A stretch of 5,858 nucleotides of DNA, taken from NCBI GenBank assembly GCA_900756605.1, contig CAAEKX010000150.1, positions 1-5,858 on the forward strand, given 5' to 3'. The DNA is from Coriobacteriia bacterium. Its GTDB lineage: Bacteria > Actinomycetota > Coriobacteriia > Coriobacteriales > QAMH01. The stretch's first letter is position 1. The number at the start of each line of letters is the position of its first letter. The position numbers were made by a program, and so were the translations under genes. Shown here piece by piece: positions 1-5,858 of this stretch. The notes beneath the pieces were generated by a model. That model did no database searches, had not been told where the DNA came from, and worked only from the letters and a program-made list of their open reading frames with translations.

Positions 1-825
1 GAGGTCAAGGTCGATGCCGGACGGGTCGTAGACCCAGCCCGTGGAATCGGACATGGTGACGACGGTCGCGCCAAGCTGCGTGGCCTTCTCGCAGGCGTAG
101 ATGGCGACATTGCCCGAACCGGACAGGCACACCGTCTTGCCCTTGTAGGAATCGTCGTTGCAGTTGAGGTACTCCTCGGTGAAGTACACGGCACCGTAGC
201 CGGTTGCCTCGGTGCGGGCCAGCGAACCACCGTAGGAGAGGCCCTTGCCCGTGAGCACGCCAGTCCACTCGTTGCGGATGCGCTTGTACTGGCCGAACAT
301 GAAGCCAATCTCGCGCGCGCCCGTGCCGATATCGCCGGCGGGCACGTCGGTGTCGGCACCGATGTGACGCTGCAGCTCGGTCATGAAGGACTGGCAGAAG
401 CGCATGACCTCACCGTCGCTGCGGCCCTTGGGATCGAAGTCACAACCACCTTTGCCGCCGCCCATCGGCAACGTGGTGAGGCTGTTCTTGAAGACCTGCT
501 CGAAGCCGAGGAACTTGAGGATGGAGAGGTTCACGCTCGGATGCAGGCGCAGGCCACCCTTGTAGGGGCCGATGGCGCTGTTGAACTGCACGCGGAAGGC
601 GCGATTGACCTGAACTTTGCCAGCATCATCCACCCACGGCACACGGAAGGTGATGATGCGCTCGGGCTCGACGATGCGCTCGAGCAGACCGGCCTCCTCG
701 TACTCGGGATGAGCTTCGATGACGGGCTCGAGAGACTCGAGAACCTCGGTCACGGCCTGGATGAACTCAGGCTGGTCGGCATCCTTTGCCTTGACCTGTT
801 CGATAATGCGCTGTACGTAACTCAC
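1..825 (-). CDS. gdhA: Glutamate dehydrogenase, N-terminal 275 residues (runs off the left edge)
   Basis: Catalyses reversible reductive amination of 2-oxoglutarate with ammonium to L-glutamate in the cytoplasm, normally as a hexamer. I chose the GTG at 825-823 because an AAGGAG (837-832) sits 6 nt before it and translation opens MSYVQRIIEQ; no ATG lies nearby. The catalytic domain shows PYKGG (K89), K113, the MGGGKGG loop (K125) and VPAGDIGTGAREIG (catalytic D165), matching the K89/K113/K125/D165 set known from Clostridium symbiosum GDH. The Rossmann domain begins with GSGNVA (236-241), and a SDSTG segment follows at 259-263; both resemble the E. coli NADP enzyme more than the NAD-specific clostridial one, so NADP use is likely but not proven. 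Family members are about 445 residues, so some 170 are missing to the left with the stop codon. It is divergent from the plus-strand cluster. Identity is very secure; cofactor is inference. Confidence 0.97.
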   Translation of the reverse strand, partial: MSYVQRIIEQVKAKDADQPEFIQAVTEVLESLEPVIEAHPEYEEAGLLERIVEPERIITFRVPWVDDAGKVQVNRAFRVQFNSAIGPYKGGLRLHPSVNLSILKFLGFEQVFKNSLTTLPMGGGKGGCDFDPKGRSDGEVMRFCQSFMTELQRHIGADTDVPAGDIGTGAREIGFMFGQYKRIRNEWTGVLTGKGLSYGGSLARTEATGYGAVYFTEEYLNCNDDSYKGKTVCLSGSGNVAIYACEKATQLGATVVTMSDSTGWVYDPSGIDLDL

Positions 826-831
826 GGTTTT

Positions 832-837
832 CTCCTT
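832..837 (-). promoter_or_regulatory. Ribosome binding site of gdhA
   Basis: AAGGAG on the minus strand, 6 nt from the GTG at 825-823. It decides the start, because this gene has no ATG start and would be missed by an ATG-only search. Confidence 0.8.
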
Positions 838-857
838 GTCTATGACGGGACGCGTGC

Positions 858-863
858 ATTATA
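858..863 (-). promoter_or_regulatory. Probable gdhA promoter, -10 box
   Basis: The minus strand reads a perfect TATAAT here, in a locally AT-richer stretch of an otherwise GC-rich window, implying a leader of roughly 25 nt. No good -35 is found at 16-18 nt spacing (the hexamer at 886-881 is AACGTT), so the promoter may need an activator. Box seen directly; function inferred. Confidence 0.5.
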
Positions 864-909
864 GGTTTTGAAGTTCCCATAACGTTGCCGAATTAATGAA
901 ATCGAAACA

Positions 910-917
910 TTCGCGAA
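910..917. promoter_or_regulatory. Small palindrome upstream of gdhA, possible operator
   Basis: TTCGCGAA is a perfect 8-bp palindrome, and it overlaps a CGAA-aca-TTCG dyad at 903-913. It lies about 50 bp upstream of the gdhA -10 box, where an activator could bind. Such short palindromes are expected by chance in GC-rich DNA, so this is only a candidate site. Confidence 0.2.
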
Positions 918-933
918 CACGAGGGCGGGCAGT

Positions 934-1011
934 GGGACTGGGACAAGGGGACAGGTCATTTGTCCCACGAACCCCAGTGGGACAAATGACCTGTCCCCTT
1001 GTCCCAGTCCC
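934..1011. repeat. REPIN-like element: perfect 35-bp inverted repeat with 8-nt loop
   Basis: Arms 934-968 and 977-1011 are exact reverse complements over 35 bp, separated by GAACCCCA (969-976). Each arm holds a smaller hairpin: GGGACA (948-953) with TGTCCC (961-966) around a 7-nt loop, mirrored by GGGACA (979-984) with TGTCCC (992-997). The left arm also has GGGAC three times (934, 940 and 948). Two palindromic units in opposite orientation with a short spacer is the architecture of REPINs, which are spread by RAYT (Y1-type) transposases; no transposase is in this window. There is no T-tract beside it, so a terminator role is unlikely. It lies between the two divergent promoters. Structure is certain; REPIN identity is inference. 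Confidence 0.85.
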
Positions 1012-1027
1012 CGAGCGTTATCCACCG

Positions 1028-1036
1028 TGGTAAAGT
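1028..1036 (+). promoter_or_regulatory. Possible extended -10 promoter for the four-gene cluster
   Basis: TGG followed by TAAAGT (1031-1036) fits an extended -10 (TGnTAnAnT, 4 of 6 to consensus) 28 nt before the ATG at 1065. No -35 is recognisable at normal spacing, as that position falls at the edge of the inverted repeat. Weak call. Confidence 0.25.
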
Positions 1037-1055
1037 AGCAGAACATACGTTTTGG

Positions 1056-1060
1056 GGAGG
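1056..1060 (+). promoter_or_regulatory. Ribosome binding site fixing the start of the Fe-S protein
   Basis: GGAGG 4 nt before the ATG at 1065. It supports that start over the upstream in-frame TTG at 999. Confidence 0.7.
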
Positions 1061-1064
1061 AACC

Positions 1065-2264
1065 ATGAGCCTGCTTCAATCTAGCGACGAATACTGGGAG
1101 TTCCTGGGACAGTGCACGCAGTGCGGGCATTGCACGCAGGCCTGCGAGTCGCTCACCATGGCCGACATGACGCTTGGCGACATCGCCAAGGGCCTACTCG
1201 ACGCCCAGCGCAATACCAGCTCAGCCGAGGAACTTGCCATCGAGCTCGCCAGCAATTCACAGCTTACCCAGGCGGTGCGCGGTTGCTTCTTCTGTACGAG
1301 CTGCAAGAACACCTGCTTCGCGCACAACAACGTCTCCAATCTCATATATCACGCGCGCGATGATTACCAGAAGCTCGGCCTCATCCCCCGTGACACCTAC
1401 TCGAGCGTCGAGGTCGATCGTGAATGGGACATCTTCACCGCCTATCGCGCCATCTACGGTATCGACCTTACCGATCTCACGCGTCACATCGAGACCGCGA
1501 CCCATGACGCCGCGACGGATTGCGAGATCGCGTTCTTCCCCGGTTGCTCGCTTGCGGCCTACGCGCCCGAGCTCACGCGCGAGATCTTCGAAACACTCGA
1601 CGAGCTGGGCGGCAAGACGACGATGATCGACCACTGCTGTGGATCGCCGCTCAAAAGCGCAGGGTTTTTCGACCGCGCCGAAGCCCTCTGCGACCGTAGC
1701 TGCGCGGAAATCGCGTCGTCTGGTGCACACACGCTTATCTGCGTATGCCCCGGTTGCAAGAACGCCATGCAGGCCGCCCTCGACCGCAATGGCATGGACG
1801 TGCGTGCCGTGAGCCTCTCGGCGTTCCTCCTCGAGCATGGCTTCACGCCCAAGCATCCGCTTCCCGAGGGAAATTACTGCATGTCCAAGGCATGCCAAGA
1901 CCGTGATGGCAGCTGTCTGGATGCCACCCTGGAGGTGCTCGGCCTCGACAAGGACACCGTCGAGATCTTCCACGGCTGCTGCGGCGCCGGCGGTGCGGTC
2001 AACTCGTTTGAGCCCGACCGCGTGGACGGCCAGACCGAGCTGAAGCTCTCCTTCGCGCCCGAGGGTTCGACCGTCGTGACCATGTGTCCCACTTGTACCT
2101 ATACCTATGCCTTCTACCTGATGAACCACCCGCGCGAGCTCGGCAACAAGCACTATGCCGAGCTGCTCTTCGACACCCAAATAGATTGGGACCTCGTCTA
2201 CGCGCAACTCGCGGGCATGTGGACGGGCGAGTACGGTCCGTGGCTTTCGCAGGTCTTCGCATAG
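1065..2264 (+). CDS. GlpC/HdrD-like (Fe-S)-binding oxidoreductase with two CCG domains
   Basis: A soluble electron-transfer protein of 399 residues. The N-terminal ferredoxin-like part has two C-x2-C-x2-C-x3-C motifs, C17/C20/C23/C27 and C74/C77/C80/C84, each for one [4Fe-4S] cubane. Two CCG (DUF224-type) domains follow: C161, C191-C192-G, C228-PG-C231, and C272 (C277 nearby), C305-C306-G, C341-PT-C344. In HdrB/HdrD such domains bind a non-cubane [4Fe-4S] that reduces disulfides; in GlpC, GlcF and LldE they relay electrons from a flavoprotein dehydrogenase. Length matches GlpC (about 395). I start at ATG 1065 because GGAGG (1056-1060) precedes it and the cysteine motif follows at once; an in-frame TTG at 999 lies inside the repeat without a ribosome site. 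No membrane segments. The flavoprotein gene starts 9 nt downstream and is the likely partner. The actual substrate is unknown. Confidence 0.88.
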   Translation: MSLLQSSDEYWEFLGQCTQCGHCTQACESLTMADMTLGDIAKGLLDAQRNTSSAEELAIELASNSQLTQAVRGCFFCTSCKNTCFAHNNVSNLIYHARDDYQKLGLIPRDTYSSVEVDREWDIFTAYRAIYGIDLTDLTRHIETATHDAATDCEIAFFPGCSLAAYAPELTREIFETLDELGGKTTMIDHCCGSPLKSAGFFDRAEALCDRSCAEIASSGAHTLICVCPGCKNAMQAALDRNGMDVRAVSLSAFLLEHGFTPKHPLPEGNYCMSKACQDRDGSCLDATLEVLGLDKDTVEIFHGCCGAGGAVNSFEPDRVDGQTELKLSFAPEGSTVVTMCPTCTYTYAFYLMNHPRELGNKHYAELLFDTQIDWDLVYAQLAGMWTGEYGPWLSQVFA

Positions 2265-2268
2265 GAGG
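2263..2268 (+). promoter_or_regulatory. Ribosome binding site overlapping the upstream stop codon
   Basis: AGGAGG begins within the TAG stop (2262-2264) of the Fe-S gene. Spacing is 2 nt to the ATG at 2271, 5 nt to 2274 and 11 nt to 2280. The 2274 start is favoured, and the arrangement suggests translational coupling of the two redox proteins. Confidence 0.7.
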
Positions 2269-2273
2269 GGATG

Positions 2274-3557
2274 ATGAGCATGAACGCACATGAGATGACA
2301 GACGCGGCTCCCGTTGCCATCATCGGTTTCGGTGCTGCTGGCTTCAACGCCGCCGTCGGCTTGCGAACGAATGGCTACACGGGCCCCATACGCGTGTTTT
2401 CAGACAGCGAAACGCTTCCCTACAGCCCCATACTCACTTCCTACTATGCGGGCGGAGAGCTCGATTACGAGGAGTGCTTCCCGTGGAGCCAGGCCGAAGT
2501 CGACGAACTCGGCCTTGACATCGTACGGGAAGGTCCCGTCACCAAACTCGATACCCAGGACCATCTCGTGCATACGAGCCAAAGCTCCTATCCGTACTCC
2601 AAGTGCATCATTGCGTCGGGTTCCGTTCCCACGCCCGTCGGCTTCCCGCGCGATTGCGGCTATGCCCCGCTCATGCTCAGGACCATGGACGATGCCGAAC
2701 GCCTCAAGGCCGCCATCACCAATTCCGGCTGTAAGCGCATGCTCGTGAGCGGAACCTCCATGGTCTCGCTCAAGACGGTCGAGGCATGCCTCAACCGCGG
2801 CGTGGAGGTCACGCTCGTCGGCATCATGGACCACGTGCTCGATATGAACGCGCTGCCCCAGGCAGCCGAACGGTTCGAGCAGGGCCTCGTCACGCAGGGC
2901 GTCACCCTCAGGCTTGCCAACCCCATCAAGGCGGTGAATGTCACCGAAGATGCCGCGCACCCCCTTGGCCGTCGCCTCGAGGTCACCTTTGCCAATGGCG
3001 ATGTCGAGGGCTTTGACGAGATCTTCGTCGCCCACGGCATGCGCAACAACCTCGGCTTCGTCGAGGAGGGATCCCTCGCGATGGATCGCGGCATCATAGT
3101 CGACGAGTTCATGCGCTCGAGCGACCCGGACGTCTATGCCGCCGGTGACGTCGTGCAGGCGACCGAGCTCATCAGCGGCGAGAAGCGTATCGTCGGCATC
3201 TGGAAGAACGCTGCGCTTCAAGGCGCATGCGCAGGCCGGGCAATTGCCGCCGAGCTTGCCGGCGACGAGCCTTCACGGCCTTGCCCCGAATCGCTCGCGA
3301 TGAACACCATCTGCGTGCGCGAGACGCTCTTCATCTCGGCCGGCACCATCATGCTCGATGACAATAGCCGCGTGGAGACGGAAGTCGACGACACCATGAC
3401 CGTCGTGCGCATCTTCGAGACCTCTTCCGATGGCACGGAGAGACTCGTAGGCTTCAACATCGCATGCGATACGGACGAGCCGGGCGGGGATGCTTACGAC
3501 CTGGGCGCCATACTCACCATGCGCATACGCGAGGACTGCACCCGAGCGGGGAAATGA
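2274..3557 (+). CDS. FAD-dependent oxidoreductase, pyridine nucleotide-disulfide reductase fold
   Basis: A 427-residue flavoprotein that probably exchanges electrons with the Fe-S protein just upstream. The FAD site is clear: IIGFGAAG (G18/G20/G23) at the N-terminus, ASGSVP (114-119), and DVYAAGDV (286-293), which contacts the flavin in this fold. LPYSPILTSYYAGGEL (48-63) resembles the nitrite-reductase/rubredoxin-reductase branch (Pyr_redox_2). No redox-active CxxC or NADH-oxidase-type cysteine follows the FAD motif, so a disulfide or peroxide reductase is unlikely. The second nucleotide motif at 160-165 reads GTSMVS instead of GxGxxG, and the strand ending VTLVG (179-183) lacks the usual acidic residue, so NAD(P)H binding is doubtful. 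A C-terminal domain of about 110 residues follows. ATG 2271 is an alternative start. It may act as the FAD subunit of an Hdr-like pair; the substrate is unknown. Confidence 0.85.
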   Translation: MSMNAHEMTDAAPVAIIGFGAAGFNAAVGLRTNGYTGPIRVFSDSETLPYSPILTSYYAGGELDYEECFPWSQAEVDELGLDIVREGPVTKLDTQDHLVHTSQSSYPYSKCIIASGSVPTPVGFPRDCGYAPLMLRTMDDAERLKAAITNSGCKRMLVSGTSMVSLKTVEACLNRGVEVTLVGIMDHVLDMNALPQAAERFEQGLVTQGVTLRLANPIKAVNVTEDAAHPLGRRLEVTFANGDVEGFDEIFVAHGMRNNLGFVEEGSLAMDRGIIVDEFMRSSDPDVYAAGDVVQATELISGEKRIVGIWKNAALQGACAGRAIAAELAGDEPSRPCPESLAMNTICVRETLFISAGTIMLDDNSRVETEVDDTMTVVRIFETSSDGTERLVGFNIACDTDEPGGDAYDLGAILTMRIREDCTRAGK

Positions 3558-3586
3558 GACACTTGCTCAGAGCAACTGTCTCATTT
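3552..3586 (+). terminator. Intercistronic hairpin over the flavoprotein stop codon (attenuator or weak terminator)
   Basis: AAATGAGACA (3552-3561) pairs perfectly with TGTCTCATTT (3577-3586). Inside, after a C/C mismatch, TTGCT (3563-3567) pairs with AGCAA (3571-3575) around a CAG loop, giving 15 paired bases. Only a short T run (3584-3587) follows, part of it in the stem, so full Rho-independent termination is doubtful. It includes the TGA at 3555-3557 and sits 18 nt before the symporter ATG. It could reduce read-through or act as an RNA processing or stability element between the two halves of the cluster. The stem is plain; the role is inference. Confidence 0.6.
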
Positions 3587-3604
3587 TGCGGAGAAGGATG
3601 AGAG

Positions 3605-5041
3605 ATGACCGATAAGAAAGCCCGTCGCTTTAACCTGACCACGTGGATACTCATATCGCTTGTCGCGGGCATCATCGTGGGCCTCGCGTGCAGCTATCTC
3701 ATTCCGGCTGGCTCACCCGCCGATAACATCTTCATCGAGGGCATTTGCTATGTCTGCGGCCAATGGTTCGTGCGCCTCATGCAGATGCTCGTCGTTCCGC
3801 TTGTCTTCTGCTCGATCGTCTGCGGCGCGGCGTCCATGAGCGACCCCAAGATGCTCGGCAAGGTCGGCATCGGCACCATCGCGATCTACTTGCTCACCAC
3901 GGCGCTTGCCGTCGTCATCGCCATCATGCTTGCCGAGGTCTGCAAGCCAGGCATGGGGCTTGACATGGCAGCCGTCGTCGCCGTCGAGCCAACCGTGACA
4001 ACAACCGAGCAAACCTTCGCCGAGATGCTCATCAACATCATCCCCAAGAACGTCGTGACGGCGATGAACAACGGCGACATGCTTCCCATCATCTTCTTCG
4101 CCCTCATGCTCGGCTTCATCTTGGGACGTCTTGGCAAGAAGGTCGCCACGGTCAATCGCTTCTTCACGCAGTTCAACGCCATCATGATGAAGATGATCGG
4201 CGTCATCCTGCGCGTCGCCCCCATCGGCATCTTCTGCCTCATCACGCGCACCTTCTGCAATTTGGGCATCTCGGGCGTGCTGCCCATGGTCAAGTTCATC
4301 GGCACCGTGTACCTCGGACTTGCCGTGCAACTGCTCGTCGTCTACATGCTCATCCTCTTCATCGGCACGCGCCTCAACCCCTTCCACTTCCTGCACAAGT
4401 TCTGGCCGGTCATGGCATTCGCGTTCTCCACGAGCTCGAGCAACGCCACCATCCCGCTCAACATGGAGACGCTCGAGAAGAAGATGGGTGTCGACAATCG
4501 CGTCGCCTCCTTCACCATCCCGCTGGGTGCCACCATCAACATGGACGGTACCGCCATCATGCAAGGTGCCGCCGTCGTCTTCATCGCCCAGGCATTCGGC
4601 ATTGACCTCACGTTCGCCGCACTCGTCACCGTCGTGCTCACGGCCGTGACCGCCTCCATTGGCACGGCCGGCGTACCCGGCGTGGGCACCATCATGCTCG
4701 CCATGGTCTTCGACTCCATCGGGCTTCCTGCCGAGGGCGTCGCGATGATCATGGGCATCGACCGCCTCCTCGACATGGGTCGCACCGCCATCAACATCAC
4801 GGGCGATGCCGTCGTCACGACCGTCATGGCGAACTTCGTCGGATTGCTCGACAAGGACGTATACCGGAACAAGGACTACGGTGCGATCAGCGAGTCGGAA
4901 CTCGATGCACCGACCGACCCCGTCGATTATGATGAGTTTACCGAGCATGGCGATCCCATCGAAGTTGGCGAGCAGGGAGAGCCGGATCGATTCAAGGACA
5001 TGGACTACCCAACCGTCGGCAAGGGAGCAGACAATGAGTAA
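3605..5041 (+). CDS. Sodium:acidic amino acid (dicarboxylate/amino acid:cation) symporter, DAACS family
   Basis: Inner-membrane secondary transporter of 478 residues importing aspartate/glutamate or related dicarboxylates with cations. It follows the GltPh plan: TM1 about 13-33, TM2 52-75, TM3 88-112, TM4-6 to about 254, re-entrant HP1 with the serine-rich STSSSNATIP (275-284), TM7 with NMDGT (312-316), HP2 with SIGTAGVPG (351-359), and TM8 with DRLLDMGRTAINITGD (386-401). Sodium-site residues known from GltPh are present: Y95 with T98/T99, N312, D314, S351/T354, N397, D401. R393 matches GltPh Arg397, which holds the side-chain carboxylate, so an acidic substrate is favoured over serine or alanine. 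The start is ATG 3605, with AAGG (3594-3597) 7 nt before it. After TM8 comes an acidic, probably cytoplasmic tail (about 417-478), much longer than in GltPh. Exact substrate is not settled. Confidence 0.93.
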   Translation: MTDKKARRFNLTTWILISLVAGIIVGLACSYLIPAGSPADNIFIEGICYVCGQWFVRLMQMLVVPLVFCSIVCGAASMSDPKMLGKVGIGTIAIYLLTTALAVVIAIMLAEVCKPGMGLDMAAVVAVEPTVTTTEQTFAEMLINIIPKNVVTAMNNGDMLPIIFFALMLGFILGRLGKKVATVNRFFTQFNAIMMKMIGVILRVAPIGIFCLITRTFCNLGISGVLPMVKFIGTVYLGLAVQLLVVYMLILFIGTRLNPFHFLHKFWPVMAFAFSTSSSNATIPLNMETLEKKMGVDNRVASFTIPLGATINMDGTAIMQGAAVVFIAQAFGIDLTFAALVTVVLTAVTASIGTAGVPGVGTIMLAMVFDSIGLPAEGVAMIMGIDRLLDMGRTAINITGDAVVTTVMANFVGLLDKDVYRNKDYGAISESELDAPTDPVDYDEFTEHGDPIEVGEQGEPDRFKDMDYPTVGKGADNE

Positions 5042-5858
5042 CTACCAAGTTGAGGACCTGATTCTCAAGCATGACGAGAAGAGCATCTTCGGCCGCATCT
5101 ACCTTCCTGACGAAGCCGCGAACGGCAAGCGCGTGCCACTCGTAATCTGCGCCCATGGCTTCGGCGGCAACAACGAGTCCTGCGAAGCCTACGCACGCGA
5201 GTTCGCTAAACGCGGCTATGCAGCCTACTGCCTCGATTTCTGCGGTGCAGCTAACTCCAAATCGAGTGGCGACACGAGCGAGATGACCATCTTCACCGAG
5301 CAGGCGGATATGGAGGACGCCTATACGGAGCTTGCAGAGCTCGGCTACGTCGACCTCAACAACGTCTTCCTCTTTGGCATGAGCATGGGCGGCGCCGTTG
5401 CCGCACTTGCCGCCGCGAACAAGAGCAGCCTCATCAAGGGGCTCATCCTACTCTATCCCGCCTTCAGCATTCCCGGCGACGTGCGACGCGCGTGGCCCAA
5501 TCGCGACGAGTTTCCCGAGAGCTTTGGCATCTTCAACGCCGAGGTCGGCCGTGCCTTCATCGAGGCAATCTACGATTTCGACTTTTACGAGCACATCACC
5601 AAATACGCCGGCCCCGTACTTATCCTGCACGGCATGAGTGACGACATCGTCGCATCGGGCTATTCCGTACGTGCCGTCAACATCTACCCGCGCGCAGACC
5701 TCGAGCTCATCGGAGAGGTCGGTCACGGCTTTACGGGCGGTGCCTTCAAGTACGCCGTACGCAAGATTGTCGGCTTCCTCGATGAGGAGGCTGACCTCCC
5801 CGACGAGTCAGGCCTTAACGGCGACCTGAACTTCAAGGGCGGCGGGATGTTCGGCTAA
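5034..5858 (+). CDS. Alpha/beta hydrolase, feruloyl/cinnamoyl-esterase-like serine hydrolase
   Basis: A 274-residue cytoplasmic serine hydrolase; no signal peptide is seen. HGFGG (41-45) forms the oxyanion hole, GMSMGG (115-120) is the nucleophile elbow with S117, HGMSDDIV (199-206) gives the acid D203, and GHGF (230-233) gives the catalytic H231. Size, motif spacing and the short insertion between the elbow and the acid recall single-domain cinnamoyl/feruloyl esterases such as Est1E and LJ0536, but carboxylesterases, amidases and peptidases share these motifs, so the substrate is open. The start ATG 5034 overlaps the symporter stop by 8 nt (5034-5041), with GGGAG (5023-5027) 6 nt before it, pointing to translational coupling and a shared role with the transporter. 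The in-frame ATG at 4806 lies within the symporter gene and is not used. The stop TAA is the last codon of the window, so anything after it is unseen. Confidence 0.88.
   Translation: MSNYQVEDLILKHDEKSIFGRIYLPDEAANGKRVPLVICAHGFGGNNESCEAYAREFAKRGYAAYCLDFCGAANSKSSGDTSEMTIFTEQADMEDAYTELAELGYVDLNNVFLFGMSMGGAVAALAAANKSSLIKGLILLYPAFSIPGDVRRAWPNRDEFPESFGIFNAEVGRAFIEAIYDFDFYEHITKYAGPVLILHGMSDDIVASGYSVRAVNIYPRADLELIGEVGHGFTGGAFKYAVRKIVGFLDEEADLPDESGLNGDLNFKGGGMFG

Noticed and set aside
364..864. 166-codon plus-strand open frame
   Set aside because: It is antisense to gdhA, whose minus-strand translation matches glutamate dehydrogenase motif by motif. The frame has no recognisable domain.
934..1011. 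CRISPR repeat or Rho-independent terminator
   Set aside because: There are two inverted copies only, without regular spacers, and no T-tract on either side. The stem lies outside both predicted transcripts.
999..1064. N-terminal extension of the Fe-S protein from a TTG at 999
   Set aside because: It starts inside the right arm of the inverted repeat, has no ribosome site, and adds 22 residues not resembling the family. ATG 1065 has GGAGG before it.
1257..2291. 344-codon minus-strand open frame
   Set aside because: Shadow of the Fe-S gene in GC-rich DNA; the plus frame carries all cysteine motifs.
2400..3221. 273-codon minus-strand open frame
   Set aside because: Antisense shadow of the flavoprotein gene, with low-complexity composition and no domain.
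3713..4948. 411-codon minus-strand open frame rich in Asp, His and Glu
   Set aside because: The strange composition comes from reading GC-rich hydrophobic membrane-protein codons backwards. The plus frame is an unmistakable DAACS symporter.
4806..5033. 76-codon upstream extension of the hydrolase from ATG 4806
   Set aside because: It overlaps the end of the symporter in another frame, is Ser/Arg/Thr-rich and unlike hydrolases. ATG 5034 has a ribosome site and the usual family start.

Overview
This is a GC-rich window (about 60% by eye) from what looks like an anaerobic actinobacterium, most likely a gut Coriobacteriia relative (Collinsella/Olsenella/Eggerthella type). That placement rests on codon style, gene content (fermentative glutamate dehydrogenase, heterodisulfide-reductase-like Fe-S protein) and tight gene packing. 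No rRNA or marker gene confirms it. I see no tRNA, rRNA, CRISPR array, transposase or phage gene.

Layout: bases 1-825 (minus strand) hold the first 275 codons of a hexameric glutamate dehydrogenase; its C-terminus lies beyond the left edge. Bases 826-1064 are a divergent intergenic region. It carries a good -10 box for gdhA, a small palindrome, and a perfect 35-bp inverted repeat with an 8-nt loop, each arm of which is itself a smaller hairpin. That nested design resembles a REPIN (two REP elements head to head). Bases 1065-5858 (plus strand) are a compact four-gene cluster: (1) a GlpC/HdrD-like protein with two 4Fe-4S motifs and two CCG domains; (2) an FAD oxidoreductase of the pyridine-nucleotide-disulfide-reductase fold whose second (NAD) nucleotide site looks degenerate; (3) a sodium:acidic amino acid (DAACS/GltP) symporter with an unusually long acidic tail; (4) a feruloyl-esterase-like alpha/beta hydrolase overlapping the symporter gene by 8 nt.

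How they may work together (inference): genes 1 and 2 start 9 nt apart and probably form a soluble electron-transfer module passing electrons between FAD, cubane clusters and a CCG active site, with an unidentified substrate or partner. The symporter would import aspartate, glutamate or a related dicarboxylate, and the hydrolase would cleave a small ester or amide. With a divergent glutamate dehydrogenase, the theme may be acidic amino acid or organic acid metabolism under anaerobiosis. A 35-nt hairpin starting over the stop codon of gene 2 divides the redox pair from the transporter/hydrolase pair and may set different expression for the two halves. The most unusual items are the REPIN-like repeat, the redox pair with its degraded NAD site, and the four-gene combination itself.
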